Positions 43,359 to 52,078 of a stretch of DNA of 64,000 nucleotides are shown here, in pieces. The notes beneath the pieces were generated by a model. It was not told the DNA's origin. It saw only the letters and a program-made list of their open reading frames with translations, and made no database searches. A program made the position numbers and the translations under genes. Within the stretch, counting starts at the first letter, position 1. Each line of letters opens with the position of its first letter. Origin of the DNA: Alistipes sp. (lineage in GTDB: Bacteria; Bacteroidota; Bacteroidia; Bacteroidales; Rikenellaceae); NCBI GenBank assembly GCA_017621455.1, contig JAGATC010000003.1, positions 1 to 64,000 on the forward strand, in the 5' to 3' direction.

Positions 43359-45062
43359 ATGCAAGATTTAACAGCATTAGAGGGCAAAACCATCATCGAA
43401 TTGCGCGAGATAGCTAAGGTTCTTGGTATTACCCCCTCGAATATGAAGAAAGGCGATCTGATGAGTAAGATTATAGAGGTCGCATCTGGTTCGGAATCAG
43501 TAACTGATAATGACAATGAGCCCGCTCGACCAAAGCGAGGTAGACGCCCACGCATGAATAGCGTAAAGGTGGGAGTGGCCCCCAAGGAGCCAGCCGTAGC
43601 ACCCGTGGCAGAAACACCCGCAGTGCAGGAGACAGTACCTGCCGAGGAGCCCGCTGCGCCACATGAGGCAACCCCTGCAAAGCGCCGTGGCCGTAAGCCA
43701 AAGCATGCAAATAAGCACAACGAGCAACCAATAGATGAGTTTAACCGCCATACTGTCGTGGTGCCAACTGAAGAGGAGGATAGCGCCATAAATATTGAGA
43801 GCATGGAGTATGGTGAGATGCCTATTGAACATGTCTCGTTACAGGATGTTATTGCTGAAGGTGATGAAGATGAGGATGTTATCGATGGCGACGAGCTCTT
43901 CGATGATGGCGAAGAGGAGTCGGAGGATATTACCAAGGATGACTTCTCGGCGATTATCGAGGGTGAGGGTGTGCTGGAGGTTATGCCAGATGGCTATGGC
44001 TTCCTGCGCTCTGCCGATTACAACTACCTTAACTCTCCCGACGATATATATGTCTCACCATCACAGATTAAGCTCTTTGGCCTTAAGGCGGGTGATACAG
44101 TCTATGGTACCATTCGCCCACCCAAGGAGGGTGAGAAGTACTTCCCACTGGTACACGTAGAGTTAATCAATGGTCTTAAGCCAGATATTGTGCGTGACCG
44201 TCAGCAGTTTGAGTATCTTACGCCACTCTTCCCATCGGAGAAGTTTAACCTTACGGGCAATGGTCATAACTCGAAGTCGAACCGTATTATCGACCTCTTT
44301 GTCCCCATCGGTAAGGGCCAGCGTGCACTAATCGTAGCACAGCCAAAGACCGGTAAGACCATGCTGTTGCAGTCGATTGCAAACGCCATTGCCGACAATC
44401 ATCCCGAGGTATATATGATAGTACTGCTTATCGACGAGCGCCCTGAGGAGGTGACCGAGATGGCACGCCACGTCAAGGCAGAGGTTGTCGCCTCTACGTT
44501 CGATGAGCAGGCATCACGCCATGTTAAGGTTGCAGAGATGGTGCTGGAGAAGGCTAAACGTATGGTGGAGAGCGGCCATGATGTTGTCATCTTCCTTGAC
44601 TCGATTACCCGTCTGGCACGTGCTTACAACTCGGTGCAGCCTGCATCAGGTAAGGTGCTGTCGGGTGGTGTAGATGCTAACGCACTGCATAAACCCAAGC
44701 GTTTCTTCGGAGCTGCGCGTAACACCGAGGAGAAGGGCTCGCTTACAATCATCGCCACGGCGCTTATCGACACGGGCTCTAAGATGGACGAGGTTATCTT
44801 CGAGGAGTTTAAGGGTACGGGTAACATGGAGCTACAACTCGACCGTAAGCTCTCGAATAAGCGTATCTATCCTGCTGTGGATGTCGTTGCCTCGGGTACT
44901 CGCCGCGAAGATTTGCTATTGCCACAGTCGGTGATGCAGCGTACATGGATACTGCGCAAGCACCTATCGGATATGACTACGGTAGAGGCTATGGAGTTCT
45001 TGCAGAAACAGATGAACCTAACACGCGATAACGAGGAGTTCCTCGCAACAATGAATCAATAA
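43359..45062 (+). CDS. rho: Transcription termination factor Rho with disordered insert
   Basis: 567 residues, about 150 longer than E. coli Rho (419). Residues 1-45 are the N-terminal helical domain. Residues about 46-195 are a low-complexity insert with two AT-hook-like basic patches ([15 protein letters not shown]) and a long acidic run. Then comes the RNA-binding cold-shock fold ([12 protein letters not shown]) and the hexameric ATPase with Walker [12 protein letters not shown] and Walker [11 protein letters not shown]. In Bacteroides thetaiotaomicron a disordered Rho region drives condensate formation, so the insert is probably functional. Monocistronic by its promoter. Confidence 0.97.
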   Translation: MQDLTALEGKTIIELREIAKVLGITPSNMKKGDLMSKIIEVASGSESVTDNDNEPARPKRGRRPRMNSVKVGVAPKEPAVAPVAETPAVQETVPAEEPAAPHEATPAKRRGRKPKHANKHNEQPIDEFNRHTVVVPTEEEDSAINIESMEYGEMPIEHVSLQDVIAEGDEDEDVIDGDELFDDGEEESEDITKDDFSAIIEGEGVLEVMPDGYGFLRSADYNYLNSPDDIYVSPSQIKLFGLKAGDTVYGTIRPPKEGEKYFPLVHVELINGLKPDIVRDRQQFEYLTPLFPSEKFNLTGNGHNSKSNRIIDLFVPIGKGQRALIVAQPKTGKTMLLQSIANAIADNHPEVYMIVLLIDERPEEVTEMARHVKAEVVASTFDEQASRHVKVAEMVLEKAKRMVESGHDVVIFLDSITRLARAYNSVQPASGKVLSGGVDANALHKPKRFFGAARNTEEKGSLTIIATALIDTGSKMDEVIFEEFKGTGNMELQLDRKLSNKRIYPAVDVVASGTRREDLLLPQSVMQRTWILRKHLSDMTTVEAMEFLQKQMNLTRDNEEFLATMNQ

Positions 45063-45085
45063 ACACTAAAATAGAGATTGAATAG

Positions 45086-45856
45086 ATGAAACGATTTATA
45101 GTACTCGCCCTCGCAATGGTTATAGCCCTTAATGCCTCGGCATGGGGACCTAAGGGGCATGATACGGTGGCATATATCGCCGAGAAACACCTCTCGAAGA
45201 AGACGCTTAAGAGAGTGCAGGAGGTGCTCGATGGTCACTCTCTTGTATATGTCGCTAACTGGATGGATAATGCCAGCCACACCAACGAGTATGCCTATAC
45301 CAAGACATGGCACTATGTGAATGTCGACCCTGAGGAGGGTAGTTATGCTAATTCGAAGAAGGATGCTGCAGGTGATGTGGTTACGGCAATTAATAGCATC
45401 GTCGAGAACCTGAAGAGCGGTGAGTTGACACTCGAGGAGGAGCAGGCACAGCTTATGATGCTCATACACCTCGTTGGTGATATGCACTGTCCTATGCATG
45501 CTGGACATAAGAGCGACCGCGGAGGAAATGGTACCCAGGTTAAGTACTTCGGTAAGCAGAAGAAGTTGCACTCGGTGTGGGATAGCGAGATCGTTGAGTC
45601 GGCACATCGCTGGAGCTACTCAGAGTGGCAGTTCCAGGTAGACCGCGCATCGAAGAAGGAGCAGAAGGCGATAGTGCAGGGTACCCCTAACGACTGGATT
45701 GAGGAGACCGTAGTGCTCGCAAACGACATCTACGAGGAGTCTACCACACAGCAGAATCTCTCGTACGACTACGTGGCAATCTATGCCCCCGTTATCGAGC
45801 AGCAGTTCCTGAAGGGAGGACTTCGCCTGGCAGCATTGCTCGAGGAGATATACTAA
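45086..45856 (+). CDS. S1/P1-type zinc nuclease, secreted
   Basis: 256 residues with a cleavable signal peptide ending NASA. The mature N-terminus is Trp, a zinc ligand in this family (WGPKGHD). The other zinc ligands lie in WMDNASH, TWHYVNVD, HLVGDMHCPMHAG and the HSVWDSEIVE segment. It should cut single-stranded nucleic acid outside the cytoplasm, perhaps for nutrient nucleotides. It follows rho by 23 bases and ends at the terminator 45876. Confidence 0.93.
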   Translation: MKRFIVLALAMVIALNASAWGPKGHDTVAYIAEKHLSKKTLKRVQEVLDGHSLVYVANWMDNASHTNEYAYTKTWHYVNVDPEEGSYANSKKDAAGDVVTAINSIVENLKSGELTLEEEQAQLMMLIHLVGDMHCPMHAGHKSDRGGNGTQVKYFGKQKKLHSVWDSEIVESAHRWSYSEWQFQVDRASKKEQKAIVQGTPNDWIEETVVLANDIYEESTTQQNLSYDYVAIYAPVIEQQFLKGGLRLAALLEEIY

Positions 45857-45875
45857 TTAGCTCAGGCTATAATAG

Positions 45876-45914
45876 TGGGCGAGGTGACATTGTGTCGTCC
45901 TCGCTCATTTTTTT
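45876..45914 (+). terminator. Terminator after the S1/P1 nuclease gene
   Basis: A 9-bp stem (45876-45884 with 45899-45907) followed by seven T residues. Confidence 0.8.
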
Positions 45915-45993
45915 ATAATGGCGCATAGCTGGCTGATAGTCAATAGGAATAACTATTGTAACTCTTAATTTTTCAAAATAAATCTCCGAAAAT

Positions 45994-46024
45994 TTTGGAG
46001 AATAGAAAAAAGTGTGTATATTTG
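45994..46024 (+). promoter_or_regulatory. Promoter of tRNA-His (TTTG-N19-TATATTTG)
   Basis: TTTG at 45994-45997 and TATATTTG at 46017-46024, spacer 19 bases. The -33 element overlaps a small palindrome (CTCCGAAAATTTTGGAG). Confidence 0.8.
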
Positions 46025-46051
46025 CACACCGATTTGGAAACAAATCTACAC

Positions 46052-46126
46052 GGTGGATGTAGCTCAGCTGGTTAGAGTAGAGGATTGTGGTTCCTAAGGT
46101 CGTGGGTTCGAATCCCATCTTCCACC
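46052..46126 (+). tRNA. tRNA-His (anticodon GUG)
   Basis: 75 bases including the extra 5' G(-1) that pairs with C73, the hallmark of tRNA-His. The anticodon loop reads TTGTGGT. The acceptor stem has one T-T mismatch at pair 6, and CCA is not encoded. Its T-loop and 3' end are repeated at 46353. Confidence 0.95.
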
Positions 46127-46188
46127 CATTTGTTGCAGAGCAGATGACTTGAAAAAGTCATCTGTTTTGTTTTTATGGTGTTTAGTCT
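46106..46188 (+). repeat. Direct repeat, copy 1 (tRNA-His 3' end plus terminator)
   Basis: 83 bases that start at the tRNA T-loop and continue through the terminator hairpin. The second copy, 46353-46436, has one extra C. Together they look like duplication of a tRNA 3' end. Confidence 0.9.
46141..46174 (+). terminator. Terminator of tRNA-His, copy 1
   Basis: Perfect 10-bp stem (46141-46150 with 46155-46164), GAAA loop, then TTTTGTTTTT. Confidence 0.9.
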
Positions 46189-46352
46189 GTGCAAGCCCAC
46201 ACTAACCCATCAAAACAAAACCGCTTAGGCGGTAACTCTGCAATGGATGTAAGATGGCTATTTTTGAGCAGGGTTGAGCCGATATGATAGTGATTTATTG
46301 CTTGACCTTTGGTCTGCGCTTTTTATGTGGTATCGGCTCTACGGCTAAAGCC
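46189..46352 (+). other. 164-bp structured segment between the direct repeats
   Basis: No open reading frame worth calling. It holds a 4-bp hairpin near 46232 (CCGCTTAGGCGG) and a 9-bp inverted repeat, 46276-46284 with 46331-46339, whose loop contains a GACC-TTT-GGTC hairpin. Each side is bounded by a terminator. This could encode a small RNA or be a remnant of an inserted element. Confidence 0.4.
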
Positions 46353-46436
46353 GTTCGAATCCCATCTTCCACCCCATTTGTTGCAGAGCAGATGACTTGA
46401 AAAAGTCATCTGTTTTGTTTTTATGGTGTTTAGTCT
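46353..46436 (+). repeat. Direct repeat, copy 2 (partial tRNA-His end plus terminator)
   Basis: 84 bases matching 46106-46188 except for one added C after the tRNA end. Only the T-loop onward is present, so no second tRNA is made. The copy carries an intact terminator (46389-46412 plus T tail). The remaining stretch 46437-46501 shows nothing recognisable. Confidence 0.9.
46389..46422 (+). terminator. Terminator copy 2
   Basis: Perfect 10-bp stem (46389-46398 with 46403-46412), GAAA loop and T tail, identical to copy 1. Confidence 0.85.
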
Positions 46437-46492
46437 TGTGTCAGTGCAGACCAATAAGTAAATAAGCCGCCTCTCTATACCCAACTGCAGCT

Positions 46493-46531
46493 AATAAAAA
46501 AAACAGATGATACCCGAAAGTATCATCTGTT
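46493..46531 (-). terminator. Terminator of the FKBP lipoprotein operon
   Basis: On the minus strand, a perfect 12-bp stem (46520-46531 with 46502-46513) followed by eight T residues. Confidence 0.88.
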
Positions 46532-46551
46532 AAAAGGTCGACCTATGAGAT

Positions 46552-47808
46552 TTATTCCGTGGGATTTGGGCGTACCGTGGGATTTGGACGTACCGTGATA
46601 GGGGTGCCCTTAGCTGCGCTGGGGCGCACGGTCTGACCCTGCATATTCATAGGAACAGCCTGTGGCTGGATAGAGAGCGGATCAACTGTGGTGACATCTA
46701 CCAACTCGATATTCACAACAACAGCCTCGTTTGCGGGGAGAGCCTGCATGGCGCGATAGCCAAGTATTGCTGTGCCATCACCCCAGATGGTGATGCTGCC
46801 ACCAACGCCAACGAGCTTCATTGCCTCCTGAATATTGGCGGTCAAGAATCGATTGAAGGGGAACTCCAAAACATCGCACTTAGCAATCTCCTCGTCGATC
46901 TGCTTAATGTACTTCTGGCGTACTGAGTCGGGGAGCATGGTGTTGTTGCCGTAGAACTTCTTCTGTGACTCGAGGCGCTCGATGTAGGTGTCGTTAGAGT
47001 CGACAACACGACCAGTACGGCTATATACGGCATACTTAACACCGATGGTGTCGGTAACATTCACGGGCTTAGTGTCGTTACCAGCGCGGTTGATGCGGTA
47101 GTATATGTTCTTGTTCTCGCTGAGTCTGTTTATACCCTCCTTCTCAGAGATATTAGTCAACCATGCCTGTGAGAGCTCCTGGTTGTAAGCAGGGTAGTCC
47201 ACCTGTGAATAGCTGCGCATGGTGTTCATAAACTCCTCCTGGGTGATAGCCATATTAGCGTCAATGTCATCGGCGCTGGTTACGTTCTTGGCATCACGCA
47301 TAGCCTTGTATACCCATGTGAGGTTTGCTGGGATGCGCTGTGAGCGAAGCTGATTTGCTGACATTATGCCAACATACTCGGTCATCTTCTCCTTGGTGTA
47401 GGTATCGTCGTACAATGCGGGGAGTGACAAGGTGTCGGGACGATCTGTAGCGACGAATGAGTTGGCCTGCTTCGCCATCATATATGGACGAAAGAGCTTG
47501 GTAGAATAGTCGTTGGCATATTCGTTCCACTTCTTGATGGCATCGTAGTCGATATCGGCAGTTTGAAGCTCCTTGTCTACGATAGAGATAACCTCCTCCA
47601 TGTCGAGGCCTAAGTCGGCAAAACGAATGGATGCTACAAGACCGAGGTCCATGCCCGCAGCATAAGAGAGGGTGTCCATCTCAGCCTCGGGGTCGTCGTA
47701 AACGCGCAAAACCTCGTGCTCGCAGTAGAGCTCGATATCCTTTGCGCTCTCTTCTGCACACGATGCAAGGGCAATGACGCATGCAGTAAAAAATAGGATT
47801 TTTTTCAT
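46552..47808 (-). CDS. FKBP-type lipoprotein with degenerate isomerase domain
   Basis: 418 residues from the ATG at 47808 (47814 also in frame). Lipobox LASC. Residues about 45-200 resemble the helical FKBP N-terminal dimerisation domain (DTLSYAAGMDLG). The C-terminal FKBP-like part begins IGVKYAVYSRTGRVVDSND and ends VVVNIELVDV, but about 45 residues are inserted in its middle and the usual FDSS and GW motifs are altered, so isomerase activity is doubtful. The tail carries tandem VRPNPT. It follows a second FKBP gene at 47832 on the same strand. Confidence 0.8.
   Translation of the reverse strand: MKKILFFTACVIALASCAEESAKDIELYCEHEVLRVYDDPEAEMDTLSYAAGMDLGLVASIRFADLGLDMEEVISIVDKELQTADIDYDAIKKWNEYANDYSTKLFRPYMMAKQANSFVATDRPDTLSLPALYDDTYTKEKMTEYVGIMSANQLRSQRIPANLTWVYKAMRDAKNVTSADDIDANMAITQEEFMNTMRSYSQVDYPAYNQELSQAWLTNISEKEGINRLSENKNIYYRINRAGNDTKPVNVTDTIGVKYAVYSRTGRVVDSNDTYIERLESQKKFYGNNTMLPDSVRQKYIKQIDEEIAKCDVLEFPFNRFLTANIQEAMKLVGVGGSITIWGDGTAILGYRAMQALPANEAVVVNIELVDVTTVDPLSIQPQAVPMNMQGQTVRPSAAKGTPITVRPNPTVRPNPTE
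46557..46592 (-). repeat. Tandem 18-bp repeat coding VRPNPT
   Basis: Two units (46557-46574 and 46575-46592) differ at one base and give the repeated C-terminal VRPNPT of the lipoprotein. Such repeats can change in number by slippage. Confidence 0.8.
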
Positions 47809-47831
47809 AAGCATATTGTTTATATATTAAA

Positions 47832-48527
47832 TTATCGTTTCTCAACATCAACAAGCCATAGCTCATAGTAGAGTATGGTATTTGGACCTACGCCCAGCGA
47901 GTCGCAACCCTCGGCACCAAAACCCAATGGCGAGGGGAGCCATGCCTCGATGTGTCCGCCCTTACCAATAAGCTTCGTAGCCTCGAGCACGCCCTTGGGA
48001 ACATCGCCGGCAGCTATGCGGAGAGTGTCACCATGGAGATAGGTGGTGTCGACAACCTCACCTGCCATATTGAGCATGCGGTAGCGTACGAGCATGGTGT
48101 CGCGGTTGTTGCGTACAACACTTCTTAAGTCGCCCACGTCGGTAACCTTATAGGTGAGTCCCGATGTAGTGGCCACAAACTTACGGTCGCCACGGCGTAT
48201 CTCCTCGAGGAATTGGCTCTCGAAGGCCTTGATACGTTCGTAGTTGTCGTAGTTCATATACTTCATGTAGGCCATGCGTGCCTCTTCGTCGGTGAACTTA
48301 GGCTCGCCACTATATACATCGCGTATACCCTGGCATACCATCTCGACATTAATCATCGAGTCGGCAACAATTAGGTTGCGGCCAATGTTCATGCCCAAGA
48401 CGTAGGACATTGAGTCGGCACTGGTCTGCATCGTGGGGAGACTCTGTTTTTGTGCCTCACCGCCTCCGCATGCCACAAAGAGTAGCGCGCTGAGGATGGT
48501 TGCGGTTGCGAAAAGCGACTTTTTCAT
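47832..48527 (-). CDS. FKBP-type peptidyl-prolyl isomerase lipoprotein
   Basis: 231 residues. Lipobox FVAC. An N-terminal helical domain (SMSYVLGMNIGRNL) like that of FkpA/Mip is followed by an FKBP domain: VRYRMLNMAGEVVDTTYLHGDTLRI, then ATKLIGKGGHIEAWLPSPLGFGAEG, then NTILYYELWLVDV. The conserved W and the PxxxGYG-like stretch are closer to active FKBP than in its neighbour. Likely a periplasmic folding helper. It lies 31 bases after the antiporter stop region and just before the larger FKBP gene, likely co-transcribed. Confidence 0.9.
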   Translation of the reverse strand: MKKSLFATATILSALLFVACGGGEAQKQSLPTMQTSADSMSYVLGMNIGRNLIVADSMINVEMVCQGIRDVYSGEPKFTDEEARMAYMKYMNYDNYERIKAFESQFLEEIRRGDRKFVATTSGLTYKVTDVGDLRSVVRNNRDTMLVRYRMLNMAGEVVDTTYLHGDTLRIAAGDVPKGVLEATKLIGKGGHIEAWLPSPLGFGAEGCDSLGVGPNTILYYELWLVDVEKR

Positions 48528-48558
48528 TGTTCGTTATACTTGTTTTATCCCACGTCGA

Positions 48559-49854
48559 TTAGAATGGGAAGAATATTAGCTGTACGATGATGTATACGGG
48601 CAATAGTACCACGAGCGAGAATTTGAGGATGTAGCTAAAGAATGATGGCATCTTAACTCCCTCCTGTTCCGCGATAGCCTTGACCATAAAGTTAGGACCG
48701 TTGCCAATATAGGTCATGGCACCAAAGAATACTGCACCAATAGATATTGCCTGAAGAAGTAGGACAGAGACACCAGCGACCTCACCTGCAACATCTGGTA
48801 GACCTGCTGCTACGGCGTGAAATGCCACGGCTGTAGGAGCATTATCCAAGAATGCTGAGAGTGTACCTGTTGAGTAGAAGAACTGCCACCCCTCGGTGAG
48901 ACCTAACGACTGCGCATTCTGGTTGAGATATAGCATCGCTGGGGTCATCGTGACGAAGATGCCGACAAACAGAATGGCTACCTCCATGATAGGTGCCCAT
49001 GAGAAGTTGTTAGCCTGGCGGACGCTCTTTTTGGTGGTTGCAAGCGATAGTATGATTATGATTGCCAATACAATGTCACGCAGGAAGGTGATATAGAATG
49101 GCGCGTGCTCATCAGCCATGGCTGGGATATAGTTCTTATTTATGAAGAGCACGGCTGCGATAACCATACCGAGGTATAGGAAGTTGCGTGCGCCAGTCAG
49201 CTTAATTGGCTCCTGCTCCTGTAGGTCGCGTAGTTTGGCCTCGGCAGGCTCCTTACCATAGTAGTAGCGGTCGGTGAGCATATACATGCCGAGAAGCAAT
49301 ACACCTGCTGTGAGCCACTGTGGGAACATTCCCGAGAACCATGCGAAATCAGCGCCCTTCAAATAGAGTAGGAACAATGGGGGATCGCCAAGAGGCGTGA
49401 GTAGACCACCACAGTTTGCTACGATAGCGATGAAGAATAGCACAGTGTGTACCTTATGTACGCGCTGCTGGTTAATCTGCAAAAGTGGGCGGATAAGAAG
49501 CATAGCGGCACCCGTAGTACCCATAACCGATGCGAGTACGAAGCCTAAGCCTAAAATAAATGTGTTAACGAGTGGGGTAGCCGTAATATCACCACTGATG
49601 TGAATGCCGCCAGTGACGACAAAGAGCGCCAAGAGCAACATGATAAAGGGTATGTACTCGTGCAATAGTCCGTGGACTATATCGCCGCCGAGTCCATAGC
49701 ATGAGAGTAGGATAATCGTCGCAACTGAGATTATCGCCGTAAAGATGAGTTTATTGCGGTTGCTCTCCCATAAGCGCTCAGCCATCAGTGGGGCGATGGC
49801 AATGGTGAGAAGCATTACCACAAATGGAATCACCATCCATAGTTCTACTTGCAT
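48559..49854 (-). CDS. nhaD: NhaD-type sodium/proton antiporter
   Basis: 431 residues with about 11-12 membrane helices. The conserved stretches FIAIVANCGGLLTPLGDPPLFL and FLDNAPTAVAFHA are the ion-site hairpins of the NhaD/ArsB superfamily. It should exchange Na+ for H+ at the inner membrane. The first in-frame ATG gives a good N-terminal helix. Neighbours are an arginase-family protein upstream (56-base gap) and FKBP lipoproteins downstream. Confidence 0.93.
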   Translation of the reverse strand: MQVELWMVIPFVVMLLTIAIAPLMAERLWESNRNKLIFTAIISVATIILLSCYGLGGDIVHGLLHEYIPFIMLLLALFVVTGGIHISGDITATPLVNTFILGLGFVLASVMGTTGAAMLLIRPLLQINQQRVHKVHTVLFFIAIVANCGGLLTPLGDPPLFLLYLKGADFAWFSGMFPQWLTAGVLLLGMYMLTDRYYYGKEPAEAKLRDLQEQEPIKLTGARNFLYLGMVIAAVLFINKNYIPAMADEHAPFYITFLRDIVLAIIIILSLATTKKSVRQANNFSWAPIMEVAILFVGIFVTMTPAMLYLNQNAQSLGLTEGWQFFYSTGTLSAFLDNAPTAVAFHAVAAGLPDVAGEVAGVSVLLLQAISIGAVFFGAMTYIGNGPNFMVKAIAEQEGVKMPSFFSYILKFSLVVLLPVYIIVQLIFFPF

Positions 49855-49910
49855 AAAACGTACGAGTTAAAGGGTTAATTTATTGTTGCGCTGTTTCTTG
49901 TTTCTCAATA

Positions 49911-50966
49911 TTACAAAATTATTGGGGCCTCATGGTTTTTGAGTGCCATGCTGCAAATGTTGTATAGCAGTCGCGCTGCAATGGCCGCATCGGTCTTATC
50001 CTCCATGTCGGGGACAACCTCCGAGAGGTCGAAGCCAACGATACGACGACCTGAGTCGACAATCTTACCTAAGAGGTAGACTACCTCTGGGAAGCGGATG
50101 CCACCAGCCACAACCATGCCAGTGTGGGGTGAGCACTCGATGGTGAGACCGTTGATGTCGAGTGATATATATACGTTCTCGGGAAGCTCCTCGATAATCT
50201 CATTTGCTATGGTCGACCACAGCGTGCCCTCAAAGTGACGAGTCCAGATGGATTGGCCAGTGAAGAGCTTGATGCGTGAGTCGGTCTCCACTCGCTCCCA
50301 CTCCTCGGGACTAAAGGCTCTAACGCCCACACCCACCAATCGCTCCACCTGGGGGATGTCGCGTAGAACGTTGTACATAACTGATGCGTGTGAGAACTCG
50401 AAGCCCTGATGACAACGCTTAAGATTGCAGCTCGAATCGATGTTGAGAATACCAATCTTGCCATGATGCTCAGCAACTGCGCGAATGTGGCCGTATGCTG
50501 TAGATTGGTCACCGCCAACGAGACCTACAATTTTACCCTTGTCGAGCCATGTCTTTGACTGCTCGTAGATGTTGGCATTGAGCGTTGCATATCCTTCGTT
50601 TACGCGACGTAGACTGCGCTCATAGACAAGACCATCGAAGGCTGTGCCTCCCTGACGATAGACCTTAACCACACGCTCAGCGTCGGAGCGTAGGCGGTGT
50701 GATAGGTCCTGTATGCTGTAGTCGATGGGGACAGTAGCTATGCCCTTACGCCAGCTGTGTGGTGCCATGGGCTCGAAGAAGTCGACAGAGCGCGATGCCT
50801 CAATGATGGCATCGGGAGCGTAAGAACTACCATTTCGTACCTTAAGACTGAGGTCCCAGGGGGCAGAAATTAGAACAAGCGCACCATCCTGTGGTTCAAG
50901 CGGAATACCGAAATAGTTACCATTGTCGGGTATCACACCATTGGGGTCAAACGTCTTTGTCAACAT
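49911..50966 (-). CDS. Arginase-family protein with lost metal ligands (pseudoenzyme candidate)
   Basis: 351 residues with the ureohydrolase fold: LISAPWDLSLKVRNGSSYAP, LVGGDQSTAYGH, GILNIDSSCNLK and YISLDINGLTIECSPHTG. In active arginase, agmatinase and formimidoylglutamase these are GGDHS, DAHxD and SxDxDGLDP. Here the first His is Gln154, the DAHxD set is Asp177-Ser-Ser-Cys-Asn181, and SxDxD is Asp270-Ile-Asn272. Four of the six manganese ligands are therefore changed, so normal hydrolysis is unlikely. The DNA was re-read at each site and shows no frameshift. Perhaps a regulator or a binding protein. Confidence 0.9.
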   Translation of the reverse strand: MLTKTFDPNGVIPDNGNYFGIPLEPQDGALVLISAPWDLSLKVRNGSSYAPDAIIEASRSVDFFEPMAPHSWRKGIATVPIDYSIQDLSHRLRSDAERVVKVYRQGGTAFDGLVYERSLRRVNEGYATLNANIYEQSKTWLDKGKIVGLVGGDQSTAYGHIRAVAEHHGKIGILNIDSSCNLKRCHQGFEFSHASVMYNVLRDIPQVERLVGVGVRAFSPEEWERVETDSRIKLFTGQSIWTRHFEGTLWSTIANEIIEELPENVYISLDINGLTIECSPHTGMVVAGGIRFPEVVYLLGKIVDSGRRIVGFDLSEVVPDMEDKTDAAIAARLLYNICSMALKNHEAPIIL

Positions 50967-51005
50967 AGGTTATAAAATTATATTCTCTGTTAGCAAAATA
51001 TCGTG

Positions 51006-51013
51006 CAAAAATA
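51006..51013 (-). promoter_or_regulatory. Promoter -7 box (TATTTTTG) of the arginase-family gene
   Basis: On the minus strand TATTTTTG lies 39 bases before the ATG at 50966. The -33 element is unclear. Confidence 0.5.
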
Positions 51014-51036
51014 ACATTTTTTTTGAATAAAACACC

Positions 51037-51044
51037 TATATTTG
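51037..51044 (+). promoter_or_regulatory. Promoter -7 box (TATATTTG) of pdxB
   Basis: TAnnTTTG box 31 bases before the ATG at 51076, in the divergent gap shared with the arginase-family gene. Confidence 0.55.
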
Positions 51045-51075
51045 TGAAAAATTTTACATCATAATCACCAAGTCG

Positions 51076-52071
51076 ATGAAAGTAATCATAGATAGCGCTA
51101 TCCCCTTTGTCCGCGGTATTCTTGAGCCATGGGCTGAGGTGGTATATTGTGGTGGCTCGGCCATTACGCGGGAAGTTGTTCGAGATGCCGATGCTCTGGT
51201 TGTCCGCACTCGTACTCGCTGCGATAGAGAGCTGCTCGAGGGCTCTCATGTGCAGTTTATCGCTACGGCCACCATCGGCCGCGATCATATCGACGAGGCT
51301 TATTGTCGTGGGGCGGGTATCAATGTGGTCTCGGCTGCGGGATGCAATGCCCGCGGTGTATTGCAGTGGGTGGCAGCTGCACTAAAGCATCTGCTTGCTG
51401 TTGATGGTTGTTGCCCTCAGCATAGAAAACTCGGCGTTGTGGGTGTCGGTAATGTGGGTAGCTTGGTCGTTGAGTATGCCCGACATTGGGGCTTCGATGT
51501 CCTGATGTGTGACCCTCCTCGCAAGGAGCGTGAAGGGGGTGATTTTGTCTCGATTGAGGAGATTGCTCGAAGCTGTGATATTATAACACTTCATACGCCA
51601 TTGGATGATTCAACGCGTCATCTTGTAAGTGATAAACTGCTTGATATGATGCGCCATGACGCAGTGATTATCAATGTTTCACGCGGATCGGTAGTAGATG
51701 GCGTTGCAGTCGCCGAGAGCTCGCATCGTTACATGTTCGATGTGTGGGAGGGGGAGCCTAATTTGGACACTCTATGCTTGGAGCGGGCTATGCTTGCCAC
51801 GCCACATATTGCAGGCTACTCGCTGCAAGGCAAGGCTAATGCTACGGCAATGTCGGTAAATGCCCTGGCTGATTACTTCGGGCTGCCACTTTCGAAGTGG
51901 TATCCTGAGGGTGTAACACCCTCCAAGCCACGACTTATATCGTGGGATGAGATGTGCGCGACGATAGATGACTATTGCCCTATTTTGGAGCAGACGAATA
52001 GTCTGAAGTCGTCACCTAACAACTTCGAGTCGATGCGCAACAACTACAGCTACCGAGAGGAGTATTTTTAG
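51076..52071 (+). CDS. pdxB: Erythronate-4-phosphate dehydrogenase
   Basis: 331 residues, slightly shorter than E. coli PdxB. It oxidises 4-phosphoerythronate in pyridoxal phosphate synthesis. The Rossmann motif is VGVGNVGSLV; the catalytic Arg is in NVSRGSVVDG, and the acid His in ATPHIAGYSLQGKANAT. The IAGYS-GK stretch distinguishes PdxB from other D-2-hydroxyacid dehydrogenases. The tail ends YREEYF. It is convergent with ispF with 7 bases between. Confidence 0.93.
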   Translation: MKVIIDSAIPFVRGILEPWAEVVYCGGSAITREVVRDADALVVRTRTRCDRELLEGSHVQFIATATIGRDHIDEAYCRGAGINVVSAAGCNARGVLQWVAAALKHLLAVDGCCPQHRKLGVVGVGNVGSLVVEYARHWGFDVLMCDPPRKEREGGDFVSIEEIARSCDIITLHTPLDDSTRHLVSDKLLDMMRHDAVIINVSRGSVVDGVAVAESSHRYMFDVWEGEPNLDTLCLERAMLATPHIAGYSLQGKANATAMSVNALADYFGLPLSKWYPEGVTPSKPRLISWDEMCATIDDYCPILEQTNSLKSSPNNFESMRNNYSYREEYF

Positions 52072-52078
52072 TGGGACT

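Noticed and set aside
45867..46118. Minus-strand open frame of 83 codons starting MGFEPTT
   Set aside because: It is the antisense of tRNA-His; the GFEPTT start is the usual false translation across a T-loop.
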